Counted from the stretch's first letter, positions 29,805 through 41,818 are shown. The stretch is 64,000 nucleotides of DNA from Chelonoidis abingdonii (GCF_003597395.2 NC_133770.1:84673694-84737693); one strand, 5' to 3'. The notes: generated by a model not told the origin, from the letters alone. Numbers and translations are program-made.

Positions 29805-30790
29805 TGTTTTCAATTGTGACTGCGGTACTGCACTTGGATTGTGCAGCATGAATCTAGTGCAGGGCTCTTTGTGTAAGAACAAGTCATTTTACTGTGAACA
29901 GATGAGCTAGCTAATCAGATATGGATAAGCTGTTTCTGTTACAGCTGTTTTGTTCAAGTATGTCCAGTATTTTTACTCATGGATTAGACAGTCTAATTTA
30001 GTGGACAAATAATGTAAATTATATCAGGCAAACCCAGTGTGCTCACAATTTTTCTTTGTAATCACTATGTAGAGGTTTACAAAGAAATCAAGACCCAAAA
30101 GAGTAGTGAAATAGCTTCAAGTTAAAAGCTACCCACGCCAAAGAGTGCAAAGGAAATGAAGCAGCTCTTCCTTTAACCTGACCCCAGAGCCTATGCAAAA
30201 CCTTACAAACAAGTTTAGTTTGCATCCCTTGAGATACTCTTGGGTTCACCTGAAACCTTAAAAGCAAAGCAAATATTAGCATGGTTTGTCAGGTGTTCAA
30301 ACAAACGCCGCGCTGCACCTCTTTTCCACAAATCTGTCCCAACAGATGTACTCTCCTTCTTCCATACCCTGACCTTCAGTTGTCTTCTGGGTGATGAGGC
30401 CAGCTGGGCTTTAACTCCTCCTCTCTCCACTGTTTTTTTTGTTTGTTTGTTTGTTTTTGGGGGGAGGGGGGCATTTCCTAGCTTTTCAGATGTGCTGTTA
30501 AGTACCTACACAGTGCTCATCACAGTGGTATCAGAGAGCCAGCTGGTCGCTCCCTCAACCCAATTCATTGAGGGAGTTGCCATGTAAGTCTGCTTCATAC
30601 AAATCCATTCTCTGGCACTTTCTGACTGTGAGATGAGGGAGTCTCTAATACTTAGGTAAAGTCTAGCATTTCTCAGACATATGTAAAGGGCTAGTCAAGT
30701 GGAAGTCAACCATATCCAGGCAAGACAGCAGCAGATGGATGTGGTGGTGGGAACAATGATTACTACCCATTCTAAGGTTCAGGAGAATAC
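29805..30790. other. Gene-free stretch
   Basis: Unique-looking sequence with a short TTTG run at 30436-30458 followed by a G-rich run. No repeat or gene recognised. Confidence 0.45.
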
Positions 30791-30810
30791 CTGTTGACCA
30801 CCACTGAGAA

Positions 30811-31463
30811 CTCCACCCTGGTCCTGAGGCCCGCCGGGGATATTAGTTGGTGGCTCCTTCATGGGGCCGTGAGTACGGGCATTTACTTGGCGCGGTTTAC
30901 CTCTGTCCCAGACACCTGCCCCTTCTGCGGTGTGAGGGAGACCGTGGCGCATGTTTACTTAGAGTGTGCCAGGTTGCAGCCCCTATAGCGGCTCCTCATT
31001 AACATCCTATTACGTTTCTAGCTGTACTTTTCCCCTCACCTCCTTCTCTATGCACTCCCTGTCCGTGGCCCCATGAAGTCCCGGGACCTACTGGTCAACC
31101 TCCTCCTCGCCCTGGCTAACAAGGCCATCTACAAGACCAGGGAGAGGAGGTTGGCCGATGGAGACTCCGGTGACTGTGGGGCTTGTTTCCAATCCTTGGT
31201 CCATTCACGTATCCGGGCAGAGTTCCTCTGGGCAGCGTCCACTGGCTCCCTTGACGCCTTGGAGGAGCAGTGGACGCTGTCCAGGGTTCTCTGCTCGGTG
31301 TCCCCGTCAGGTTCCCTTCTTCTGACCCTTTGACCACACTTCCGTCCCTGTTCTTTTATTAGTTGTCCCCCATAATCAGTGGGCTTCTGTGGTCCTGTGG
31401 GTCCTCCCCTTAGGCTGGTGGGGGGGGATCCTTTAGCAGTGGAACTTCCCGAAACCCAATAGA
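30811..31463 (+). pseudogene. 5'-truncated LINE with exact 15-bp target duplication
   Basis: Encodes the C-terminal part of a LINE ORF2. A zinc-knuckle-like CCHC (CPFCGVRETVAHVYLEC) is at about 30916-30966. The RDLLVNLLLALANKAIYKTR segment follows, then CGACFQSLVHSRIRAEFLW and GSLDALEEQW with a stop at 31333. One in-frame TAG at 30986 breaks it. The tail ends cccaataga without poly(A). The duplication gaccaccactgagaa lies at 30796-30810 and 31464-31478. The related copy is at 20185-20584. L1/Tx1-like by C-terminal motif layout; the clade is not certain. Confidence 0.9.
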
Positions 31464-31478
31464 GACCACCACTGAGAA

Positions 31479-32055
31479 TTTGGGAGGCGGAGGAGGCTAA
31501 CCAGTTGCTTGTTGAAGACACTGGAGTGGGGGATATAGCCACTAAGCCATTACCCCTAGAAGAGAACTGGAAAGAAGGAAGGTGAAACTATGACCTGCTT
31601 ACGGAAGGGAATCCAGACCTGAAAGTCATCTAAGATTCATGAGGGATTCAGCAAACCTCAATGATTTTCAGGTTCCTAATGAAAGCTATAACCAGGCAAA
31701 TTTAAGAATTGAGTGGTAATTATGGGCTCACTTCAGCAGGAATATGACAGCCACAAAGTTTTGTATCTCAGGTCTGCAAGCAGTAGAGCTAATTAGGTCC
31801 AGAGCAGTTGTTCAAGGTGGTGACAGCTGCATATTAATTAGGTTTCCTCCCTATGATAGCTTGTTTCTGGTTCTGAAACCACTGCCCATACAGGGCATCA
31901 GAAAGAAGAGCTTGTAAGGTGAAATATTATTGTAGCTAAATGCAATTCCAGTCTACAGTCACAATTGACCTGCTGGTTCCATAGGCTGGCTGGCTGGCCA
32001 AACTCACTGAATATAGCTTTATTTTAAACAAGAATTGAGGCACATGCATGAATCT
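31479..32055. other. Gene-free stretch
   Basis: No gene or repeat family recognised. Confidence 0.4.
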
Positions 32056-32217
32056 GGGGAGGGCTAGCTCAGTGGTTTGTGCTTTAGCCTGTTAAACCTA
32101 GGGTTGTGAGTTCAAGCCTTGAGGAGGCCATTTGGGGACTGGTCCTGCTTTGAGCAGGGGGTTGGATTAGATGATCTCTTGAGGTCCCTTCCAACCCTAA
32201 TAACAATCATCTATGAA
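32056..32217 (+). repeat. tRNA-derived SINE (cryptodiran type)
   Basis: Begins GGGGAGGGCTAGCTCAGTGG (RNA polymerase III A box) and carries the B box ggttgtgagttcaagcc at about 32101-32119. The unrelated body (ggactggtcctgctttgagc, ggttggattagatgatctc) and the tail tatgaatcc follow. This is the tRNA-Lys-derived family found in hidden-necked turtles. The tRNA-like part is no longer a tRNA: the 3' half departs completely after the B box. Confidence 0.88.
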
Positions 32218-32758
32218 TCCAATTTTGATCATTTTACTCTGTGTGAGAATAAAGCCAGAATAATTACTAAGTATACGAGACCTGATTTTTGAGTAGACTG
32301 TTCTGCTCCTTTTGAAATCAGTGGTAGAAATCCCTTTGACTTCAGTGTGGCAGAATCAGGTGTCAATGACTACCATGCTGGCTGGGATCCCTTTTGAAAC
32401 TGCTGAGTTAGGAGGCTTAACCTCTCCTCATGTATGCTGGCTCCTCTTCTGTCAGCTTCTGTGTTCTTTGGTGAAATTTAGCCTTGTGCAGAGACCCAGC
32501 AGGCCCTTATGGCTTATGTACCACATAGTGCAGGAAAGAAAGAGAAAAAGAGGGACATTTGGATGAAGAAACAATTGTCTGCTTTAGAGAACTGCATTTT
32601 AAGGTTAAAAAGTATTTTTGAGGTGAAACTGCTTTGTTTTAATGAGGTTTATTGTAAACAAAGTTTGAAAGTTTTGTACTGCAACAAGTTTATACTTCAA
32701 GTTCTCTTTTTTTAAAAAAAGAGAACTTTGTTAAAAGTCAGCTGCTGGATGGTCCCTC

Positions 32759-33006
32759 AGGGTATGTCTACTTTGAAGCTGGGAAAGAGTCTATCAGGGT
32801 GGGTAGACAGACTTGCACTAATGGTGCTGAAACTAGTGGGCTAAAAATAACACTATGGGCATTCTGTCTCAGGCGGAAGCTCGGGTTCTCAAGCCTGCAC
32901 AGCTCGCTACACTTTAGAGCCTGAGCTGGAATGTCCACATTGCTATTTTCATCACAGTAACTCAAGCTCCACTAGCTCATTCCCAGCTGCAGTGTAGACG
33001 TTTTGT
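32759..33006. mobile_element. MITE with AGGGTATGTCTAC end
   Basis: Left AGGGTATGTCTACTTTGAAGCTGGGA, right complement of CGTCTACACTGCAGCTGGGA. Both subterminal cagctggga words are kept. Non-coding. Confidence 0.65.
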
Positions 33007-33174
33007 TAAGGATCAGGGCCAGCAGTCAGAGTTGTGAACAGCCCTGAGACTGCTGGCTCCACTCAGTCCTAGGATTGAAGAGCTACAGTTTCTGGTCCCC
33101 AAATAAGACTCATGGAAATGGGTACAATTGAGGCTAGAGTTACTTTATTATAATAAAGTGTTATTAGACATAGA

Positions 33175-33464
33175 GGGTATGCCTGCATTGTGATTAAAAA
33201 GTGCCCTCTAGCACTGAGTCTCAGAGCCCAGGTGAGCTAACTTGGGCTCCTGGGCTAAAAATTGCAGTGTAAACACTCCGGCTCAGATGGGAGCCTGGGA
33301 TCCAAGACCCCACAAAAGGGGAGGGTCTCAGAGCCCAAGCTCTAGCCTGAGCGTCTACATTGCAATTGTATGGAACTGCAGCCTAGTCCCCATGAGCCCA
33401 AGTTAGCTGGGCTGGAGCAGCTGGGGCCATGCCACAGGTCTTTTATTGCAGTGTAGACATACCC
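33175..33464. mobile_element. MITE with GGGTATGCCTGCATTG end
   Basis: Left GGGTATGCCTGCATTGTGAT, right complement of GGGTATGTCTACACTGCAAT. The interior repeats words such as gggagcctggg and gagcccaagc in both orientations. It resembles 32759-33006 in end style but is a different family. No 3-bp duplication could be confirmed. Confidence 0.7.
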
Positions 33465-33560
33465 AAAGGCCCAAGTCCTCAAAGTTACTTAAGCTCCTAA
33501 TTCTCTCATTCAGTGCCTAAATATCTTCGGGGATCTGGGCCTAAAACTCTCTGGTGCATA

Positions 33561-33985
33561 AAAGCAGCAAAGAATCCTGTGGCACCTTAGAGACTAACAG
33601 ACGTTTTGGAGCATGAGCTTTCGTGGGTGAATACCCACTTTGTCAGATGCATGTACTGGAAATTTCCAGGGGCAGGTATATATATGCAAGCAAGCTAGAG
33701 ATAATGAGGTTAGTTCAATCAGGGAGGATGAGGCCCTGTTCTAGCAGTTGAGGTGTGAAAACCAAGGGAGGAGAAACTGGTTTTGTAGTTAGACTCATAG
33801 ACTCATAGGTCAGAAGGGACCAAGTCTTTGTTTAATCCTGAGCTGATGGTGTCAAATTTGCAGATGAACTGAAGCTCAGCGGTTTCTCTTTGAAGTCTGG
33901 TCCTGAAGACATCTGTTAGTCTATAAGGTGCCACAGGATTCTTTGCTGCTTTTACAGATCCAGACTAACATGGCTATCCCTCTGA
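33561..33985 (+). repeat. Repeat with 46-base inverted ends
   Basis: The word ctgttagtct(a)taaggtgccacaggattctttgctgctt occurs inverted at 33561-33606 and direct at 33906-33953, followed by acagatccagactaacatggctatcc. This is a common turtle interspersed repeat; inverted long terminal sequences of this kind occur in Penelope-like elements, but that class assignment is a guess. A CR1-like tail fragment sits inside at 33788-33825. Confidence 0.65.
33788..33825 (-). repeat. Very short CR1 tail fragment
   Basis: actcatagactcataggtc then agaagggacca matches the 3' end of a CR1 family (compare 57232-57291 in the other orientation). Only about 38 bases. Confidence 0.5.
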
Positions 33986-34126
33986 TCTCTGATGTGGACC
34001 GGCATAGCATGCAGAATCAACCAGGAAACTTGCTAAGTGATAAAGGGATTGATTTGAAATATTTTATATCAGTTTAAAAACATATAGAGGGTAATTAACA
34101 AAGTGTTGAACTCTACGATGATATGG

Positions 34127-35228
34127 TGTGACAGAATATACCCTTGTGTTCACACCCTCCATGCTATTGTAGTAATTTTATACAAGGCATGTCTTGTGAG
34201 GTATCATTTGGAACCTCATTATTTGCTGGTCAGTATTGTCCTGGCAAAATACATGTAGCACATAGTATGTAACGTTATAAGATTTTCCTGTATGATGTTA
34301 TTAACACATATTCCAAATCCCGCAACCCTGCCCAAACATAAGTTGTCAAACCGATCTGTCCTAACCAAAGGAATGTGTGCTCTGCTTAATTTGCATTTAA
34401 GGAGTAAACAGAGTCATAAAGCAGGATGGGAAGACAAAAGAAGTTCAAACAGCTGAAAAAAACAGCAAGGAACATTCTTCCATATAGACTTTGTCTTCTA
34501 GTGCCCCCCGGGAAATATTTGTTAAGTAGGGGACTGAAAATATAAAGGAGGGACAAACACCCCAAGGGACCAGTCTCTCTCTCCCTGCCCATCACAAAAA
34601 CTGCTCCTGAAGAGAAAAGGAAGCATTTGTTGGACTCTGGGGAACGGGTCCTGTCCCATAGTTTGGTCAATAAGACTGCTGAAAGCATGTGTTGAGAAAC
34701 TTTGCTTGAAGATATAGTTTGTTGTTAGGCATTAGTAAGCATTCTATCCTGTCTTTTCTTATAACCATTTCTGATTTATGCCTCATTACTTGTACTCACT
34801 TAAAATCTGTCCCTTCATAGTTAATACATTTGTTGTACTGTTTTATCTTATCCAGCGTGTTTAAATTGAAGTGTTTGAATAGCTATTTGAGACAATAAGA
34901 TGGCATATTATTCTCTTAAAGGAACAACAGACAAAATATTTGGACTTTCTAGGAAAGAGCCAAGTAGTACATTTCTGGGCGAAATCTGGGACTGGAGGTG
35001 TGTTGAGGTCACCCTGAAGTATAACTAAGGCTGGTAAGAGTCAAAGTGTAACTCAAATGGGCTGGCAGACTGCAGTTATACAGAGATACTCAAGGGATGG
35101 CTTGCATGCTGCAAGATGGTTTGTGTGTGGTCCCGGTGGGAGCTACTTTGACAAGGAATTGTAAGGCACCCAGACTGCAGGGCAGGGGTGACAGAGTGCC
35201 CCAGGGGACTGGACCCTGGTATGTCACA
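34127..35228 (+). repeat. Solo LTR
   Basis: 1102 bases from TGTGACAGAATA to GGTATGTCACA, with perfect TGTGACA/TGTCACA ends and a TATA box (tataaagg) at 34541-34548. Flanks atatgg and tattgg agree at 4 of 6 positions. No internal genes. Confidence 0.72.
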
Positions 35229-37525
35229 TATTGGTATTACCTGTTGGGACCCAGAACACTGAGGAGTTTGGCTAAACGAGAAAGCAATGAGGCCCCAGTC
35301 TGGAGAAGGCAAGGATTAATTGACAGAACCTGTGAGCAGGTGGAGCTCACTAGTTTATTAGCATGTTGAGCTATAACTGCCCCATGTGGATGCTGCTGGC
35401 AAGAATGATGAAGGTTAAGAGTTACGTTAAAAAAAACTAGGAGTCTTTTCATCTGGGCCAGGAGTATCCACACAACGCAGTTACACTGATCTCCTCCTCC
35501 TATTTTAAATGTTCCTGACTGGTTTTCTGGGAGGCTAACGGGCTCTAGTTCTGGTCCCTGCCCATTAACCCTTTCCTCCCAGCCCCAAACCCTAGGCTTA
35601 TTGGCCCAGGCCCTGGACACGCAGTATATACCCTGTCAGACAGCTAGATGTGCTTCCGTATGGTCCTGAGCATCTAGGGAATCTGAAGGACTCTTCAGAG
35701 ACCACTGCTAGGGACTTTTCTGATGCATATGCTTGAATAGCTTTAAGGCTCAATCATGAGAAATTTCTGGCACCTGGATCTTGACTCTCTAAATGGTATG
35801 AATGACTTGTAATCTGTCCTTGACATCATCAAGAACTTGCAAATGTATCGTGGCCTTATTAGAGAGCAAGATGGATAAGGTAATATCTTTTATTAGACCA
35901 ACTTCAGTTGGTGAAAGAGACCCCTTTCAAGCTTATACAGAGTCCTTCTTCAGACCTTGTGGGTCTCATGTACATCTATACATTTGTCACATTATAACTA
36001 CTTGGGCATACTTAGTCTTAGTGTCTGAAAGCTATCTGGGACAATGTGGCTTTGGCTTTCATTCATTTCTGTTACCGGGAGTAGTGCCCCACTGCGACCA
36101 TAGTTGTTGGCACTGCTTTTGACTCGGAAGCATAAAACATCGGTGTTGATGATATGATGAATATCTTCTTTAGATCCTCAAAAAGCACAATCTTGTGGTT
36201 TCTTAGCCCCCCCCCCCCAACTAGTTTGAAGATGTTCATAAAGAACTTGGATTTTTGAGGATAAGTTGGGTATGAATTTGTTCTAAAACTCCATCATATT
36301 GAAGAATTGCATTTTCTGATACTACCGTAGGGATTGAGAATTGCTGGATGTGCTCTCACTGCTCTTCATCAATCACATGCTCTAAGAAATATAGTTGGGT
36401 TTCTTTTAACCTACATTTCTCTTTAATTTTAGTCCAGCATCCTCGACTGCCTTCGAAATAGAGCTGGCAGAAAATGATGTGTTAGGAGAAAACTTCAACA
36501 TTTTTTCAAAACTGAAAACACTTTGGTTTCCTGACAAAATGTTGAGAAAATCAGAGGTCTTCCTCAAACACTTGCCTTTGGTCAAAATTCCAGTTGTTTC
36601 CATTGTGAGAATGAAGGGGAAGTTTCACTTGAGAATTTGACTAGTGCCATAATGGGAACTAACTCATTCTGTTTCCAGGCCAGTCTGCTGCCTCTTTTTC
36701 TCCTGACACGGATTGGTTCTCTTGACCTTCCACAATTAAATATAGAAAGGTCATTCCTTCTAGGGTAGCTAATCATTCCAAAAGAAACAAAGCAAACCAG
36801 GCTTCTGCCCTCCCTTCCTTCCTTCTGGAGTGGAGGGGGCTGTTTTTCTTCCACCTCATCTTCAGCCTATCCTCTGGGCTGAAGCCTTTCATTGTGAAGT
36901 CTGGGATGCACAGCCCTCCTTCCTGGGACTGTAGAGGGAAACCTCTAATCTGGCAGTTCTCTTCTTTCTTTGGAGTTTCCTATTCCAGCAAGCCTGGCTC
37001 CTAGTCACCCAAATCCTTGTCAAATGACTTCACTCATTGCCTCCACCTGGGGAGTGCAGCTGACCCCCCCAAACCTCTTACAGGACCAGTTTATCCTGTG
37101 ACACCTACTTAAAAACCTGTTTTAACCTTCTGTTATGTTCTTCCTTTGACTTCCCATAAACTAAAATGTCATCTTAATGCATTTCCAGGCCTTGCATTGT
37201 CTTTTAATTTTTCTTTGGAAGATTTCTGGGGCAGTTCTGATGCTGAATGGGATATAACAAAAGCAGTAACTTCTGAGTGATATAGTACAAACTGTCAACT
37301 TGGCACTGACAGAGTAGAATGAAACTTTTCAGAGTCTAACAGCTGCATCTAGTAATCAGAATATTGCTTCACCAGTCAATTCGGAAATGAGGGGCTAGAA
37401 CCTTGTTCCCCCATTCATCCCCTTTGCTCTGCTCTGCAGTTTTATAATTATCCCTCCCAAAAGATCTGAACTTTTTTCAATGTGGTCGAGTACATAGCAG
37501 CTTAATTGTTTCTCTGTACCTTAAA
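35229..37525. other. Gene-free stretch with one repeat fragment
   Basis: Mostly unique-looking. A repeat fragment (ggtaatatcttttattagacc, then gcttatacagagtccttcttcag) lies at 35873-35960 on the plus strand and is the partner of 16066-16140. A poly-C run sits at 36209-36220. Confidence 0.45.
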
Positions 37526-37866
37526 CTCTGCATCTGGGCACTGAGAGCATTGACTTGGGACCCTGAAGCCTGCCCTATGGTCCTTTTGCCTAGAGCAATA
37601 CTGAATCTGATCCTAACAATCTTTCTATATATCCTGTTTGAAGGGTTGAAACACCATCTTACACTTTTTAGTACATATGGGGAAAGCATAAGCAAAGATT
37701 GTGGTTTCGATCAGTTTGCAAAATGTGCTTTCACACTTACAAAAGCTAACTTATCAGACCACAGACCCCGATACCACAGTCTGTATCTGCTCTTCTCCAT
37801 CTTCTCAAAAGAGAAGATAGCTGTATATCTTAGGTACTATGATGTGGTCAGTATTGGTGCATAGAG
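37526..37866 (+). repeat. 340-bp direct repeat, copy B
   Basis: Partner of 29466-29804 about 8.06 kb away and in the same orientation. The ~103-base identical core is 37643-37745. Two extra bases (near 37821) distinguish it. The plus-strand frame is open for 104 codons here because the copy-A stop is absent. Confidence 0.85.
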
Positions 37867-38823
37867 AGCAGAAGTCCCAGATCTCGGGCTGGAATATGAA
37901 CAGGCTTGTGATAACCTGAGCCCAGCCAGAATGCAGAAGTGCAGAGGAACATAGAAAATAAAAATGAAGTATTATGAAAAATGGTAGATGAAAATCAAAG
38001 GATAGAAAGTTCACACTGATTCAGATACAACTTAGTGCTAGTTTGGGAAGTGTCACTAATTATAAGAAGTACTACTAATTAGAAACACTCTGTTCAGACT
38101 CTGGCAGGCTGAACAGATAATACAAGAACTGAGGGCCCAATTCTGCCTCCCAGGGCAAAACTTGCATTGTCTTCAGTGGTGCAGGATCAGATTATGAAAG
38201 AGCAAAGAGCCTGAACTACTCAGTACTGGCTCCCTGCTCCTGCTCCCACTTAAAATAATGACAAAATTCCTATTGACTTCAGTGGTACAGGATTGGACCA
38301 TACAAGCTGGGCACAAGCAAACTCATTTGCATTACTACAAGCAGAGTTAGGAAATGAAAGTGACAGTAAACTAGGGTGAAGGCAAACATTAGCTGAGCCC
38401 TTCTGTGGTGGTACTTTGAAATGACAATATCTCAGCCAGTGAAATTTAATTGATACCAGCAATTCTGTAATAACATCAAATCTAATGATAAAGTATATTG
38501 CAAAATGTTTTGACATGGTTTCTTGTGTCATGGGCATTACAAAATCATGAAGTGCCCTTTGAGCCACCTCTTGTTTTGTTCTTAGGTGAATGTTATGCTT
38601 GTGGAAAATGTTGGAGGGGTACTGGCAATTTTAGATGTCTGAGTGCAGAGAGGGGCAAAATCTTTTCAGCTCTATTAGGATCTTCCTAGCTCCTGCACTT
38701 ATCAGCTACAATCAGTAATAGCATTAAACAAACAAGCAAAAAACAATAAAAAAAATCCTACTTGCCTATAACATTAAGACTCAATTTGTGCCTTTAATGA
38801 AGAGGCACAGTGTTGCTGCCAGC
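37867..38823. other. Gene-free stretch
   Basis: AT-rich and unique-looking; nothing recognised. Confidence 0.4.
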
Positions 38824-38931
38824 TCTGCTGAATGTCCACATCTGGGAGGGTGCAGCATATTTTCCATTGCATGTTCTGTCCATTTAGGTGGTCAGTGCAA
38901 GTGTGGGGGAAAGGCTGCTTGTATTCTCCCT
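38824..38931 (+). repeat. Old ~110-bp repeat, copy 1
   Basis: Aligns with 47522-47632 (shared ggtggtcagtgcaa and ggctgcttgtattctccc). About 70% identical by eye. Family unknown. Confidence 0.6.
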
Positions 38932-39655
38932 TTTTGCAGTCAGACCAGGGACAGAAATATTTTTATAAAGGGAACAAAGAACAAAGCGTGTGTGTGTGAA
39001 TCCATTGGAGATCCCAGACAGATGCTAAGCTGTAGTTAAGCAGGAGGTGGGGGATGCAAAGGATTGCCTCAATCCCTCCTCAACTCTCCAGTCCTGGGGC
39101 TGCCTGGCTGGTTCCTGGAGTGAATTAGAGTCTTGAGGCATGTGTGGAGCTGTATTCTGCATGAAATCCCCTGCACAAGTAGCTGGGAAGCGGTTGGCAT
39201 GGGAATTACTATGGCAGTTCTCCACCACCCCACTTGAGGGTCACCCTAAATAGGGGGAATCTTCATGTGGCTGGTTAGGCTGGCTATGAGGTTGATTTGT
39301 TACTAGAGGCTCTGGCCCTATTTCTCTAAGCCAAGATTTTCAAACATGACTAGTGTGTGTGGTGAGGGGAGGGGAAAAATGCCAATCTGAGACATCTGTA
39401 AAGGGGCATGAATTCAGCAAGTACTGTGCACCCTCCTTCTGAAAATTCGGCCCTTTGCTTTTGGACATGACAGAACAGAGGCACCCAATCCCATTTGTGA
39501 CAAAGTGCTGCATAACACAGCACTCTGACCACTGCAACTCCAGTTAACTGCCCTGGAGCACACCTGAATATGGGAACTGCGCCCAGCTGATAGGCTGGAA
39601 TGAACTGCAGAAAGTTAAAAGGCTAATTAATTCATTACCCTAAAGGGTACAAAAG
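38932..39655. other. Gene-free stretch
   Basis: Nothing recognised with confidence. Confidence 0.4.
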
Positions 39656-39702
39656 GCATAAGAACTGCCAAACTGGGTCAGACCAAAGGTCCATCTAACC
39701 CA
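39656..39702 (-). repeat. CR1-related 3' fragment joined to Harbinger
   Basis: ataagaactgccaaactggg then tcagaccaaaggtccatct is the common end of a turtle CR1-related repeat. It is cut off exactly where the Harbinger transposase region starts (39702). Confidence 0.65.
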
Positions 39703-39704
39703 GC

Positions 39705-40949
39705 ATGGAGCCTGCTCGGATCACTGCGGCAGTTATGAGCACTGTAAACACCATGAATATTATCCTGCAGTATATGCAGCACCAGAAACTTCAAAAGCAG
39801 GCGAGGAGGCAACAGCAGCGCGATGAAGAGAGTGATGAGGACATGGACACAGAGTTCTCTCAAAGCATGGGCCCTGGCAATTTGGACATCATGGTGCTAA
39901 TAGGGCAGGTTCATGCTGTGGAATGCTGATTTTGGGCCCAGGAAACAAGTGGGACCGGAGACCACAGAGTGTTGCAGGTCTGGGATGATTCCCAGTGGCT
40001 GTGAAACTTTCGCATGCATAAGGGCACTTTCATGGAACTTTGTGACTTGCTTTCCCGTGCCCTGAAGCACAAGAATACCAAGATAAGAGCAGCCCTCACA
40101 CTTCACAAGTGAGTGATGATAGTCCTGTAGAAGCTTGCAACAGCTACCGGTCAGTCGGGAATCAATTTGGAGTGGGCAAATCTACTGTGGGGGCTGCTGT
40201 GATCCAAGTAGCCAATGCGATCATTGAGTTGCTGCTATCAAGGGTAGTGACTCTGGGAAATGTGCAGGTCATAGTAGATGGCTTTGCTGAAATGGGATTC
40301 CCTAATTGTGGTGGGGCGATAGACAGAATGCATATCTCTGTCTGGGACCAGACCACCAAGGTAGCCAGTACATAAACTGAAAGGGGTACTTTTCAATGGT
40401 GCTGCAAGCACTGGTGGATCACAAGGGGCGTTTCACCAACATCAGTGTGCATGGTCGGGAAACTCTGGTCTGTGTGAACGGCTGAAGCAAGGGACTTACT
40501 TTCCAGACCAGAAAATAACCATTATGGATGATGAAATGCCTATAGTTATCCTTGGGGAGGCAGCCTACCCCTTAATGCCATGGCTCGTGAAGCCATGCAC
40601 AGGCACCCTGGACAGTAGTCAGGAGCTGTTCAACTATAGGCTGAGCAAGTGCAGAATGGTGGTAGAATGTGCATTTGGATGTTTAAAAGCGCGTTGGAGC
40701 AGTTTACTGACTCAGTTAGACCTCAGTGAAACCAATATTCCCATTGTTATTACTGCTTGCTTTGTGCTCCACAATATCTGTGAGAGTAAGGGGGTGATGT
40801 TTATGGCGGGGTGGGATGTTGAGGCAAATCGCCTGGCCACTGATTATGTGCAGCCAGATACCAGGGCGGTTAGAAGAGCACAGCAGGGCATGCTACACAT
40901 CAGAGAAGCTTTGAAAACCAGTTTCATCACTGGCCAGGCTACAGTGTGA
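39705..40949 (+). pseudogene. Harbinger (HARBI1-like) transposase
   Basis: DDE-type nuclease that would move the element. The N-terminal part (39705-39929) carries an acidic DEESDEDMDTEF segment. After shifts comes a helix-turn-helix-like part (VGNQFGVGKSTVGAAVIQVANAI, 40155-40220). The catalytic segment GAIDRMHIS contains the first Asp (40314-40340). The frame 40524-40949 (141 codons) is intact and has the second-Asp region (ILGEAAYPLMPWLVKP; the usual GD is GE) and the Glu motif (RMVVECAFGCLKARW). At least three stops or shifts break the gene. The Asp-to-Glu change in GD would be expected to damage catalysis. Confidence 0.87.
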
Positions 40950-41296
40950 AAATTATGTTTGTTTCTCCTTGATGAAAACCTGCCCCCTTGGTTCAGTCTA
41001 CTTCCATGTAAGCCAACCGCCCTCCCTTCCCCCCTTTGATCTCCGCTTGCAGAGGCAATAAAGTCATTGTTGTTTAAAATTCATGGAATCTTTATTAATT
41101 CATCACACAAATGAGGGGATAACTGCCAAGGAAGCCCAGGAGGGGTGGGGGAGGAGGGAAGCACCGGGCAGGGTGGCGGAGGAGGAGAGGATGGAAGGAC
41201 AAAGCCACACTGCACTTCAAAACTTATTGAATGCCAGCTTTCTGTTGCTTGGGCAGTCCTCTGGGGCGGAGTGGTTGGGTGGCCGGAGGCCCTCCA

Positions 41297-41818
41297 TCAC
41301 ATTCTTGGGTGTCTGAGTGAGGAAGCTATGGAACTTGGGGAGGAGGGCGGTTGGTTACACAGGGGCTGCAGTGGCACTCTGTGCTCCTGCTGCCTTTCCT
41401 GCACCTCAACAATACTCCAGAGAATATCAGTTTGATCCTCCAGTAGCCTAAGCATTGCTTCCTGCCTCCTCTCATCACGCTGATGCCACCAATAATCTTG
41501 ATCCAGCCATCTCTCCTCTTGCTCCTGCCATCTGTCCTCACGTTCATTTTGTGCTTTCCTGCACTCTGACAGTGTCTGCCTTGAGACATTCTGCTGGGCT
41601 CTTTCAGTGTGGGAGGACTTCATGAGCTCAGAGAACATTTCATCGTGAGTGTGTTTTTTTCGCCTTCTAATCTTCGCTAGCCTCTGGGACGGAGATGATA
41701 CGGGGAGCGTTGAAACATTTGCAGCAGTGGGAGGAAAAAAAGGGAGAGTAGCATTTAAAGAGACACATTTTAGATAACAATGGGTAGACTCTTTCATGGT
41801 GACCCATGCTGTTAACAT
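41297..41818 (-). pseudogene. Harbinger Myb-like protein, C-terminal exon
   Basis: Minus-strand frame of 173 codons, open to 41297. A basic segment (RRRKKHTHDEMFSEL) is followed by a long charged helix (ECRKAQNEREDRWQEQEERW, LDQDYWWHQRDERRQE) and LLEDQTDILWSIVEVQERQQ, then a Pro/Ser end. This is the C-terminal part of the SANT protein seen in turtle Harbingers. The section nearest 41818 may be intronic, since the N-terminal exon lies at 42266 onward. A likely coiled coil spans residues 95-150. Confidence 0.75.

Noticed and set aside
32056..32130. A tRNA gene
   Set aside because: A and B boxes are present but the acceptor-stem 3' half is missing and the rest is a SINE body.
40162..40359. Minus-strand frame opposite the Harbinger transposase
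   Set aside because: Shadow of the DDE transposase coding strand.
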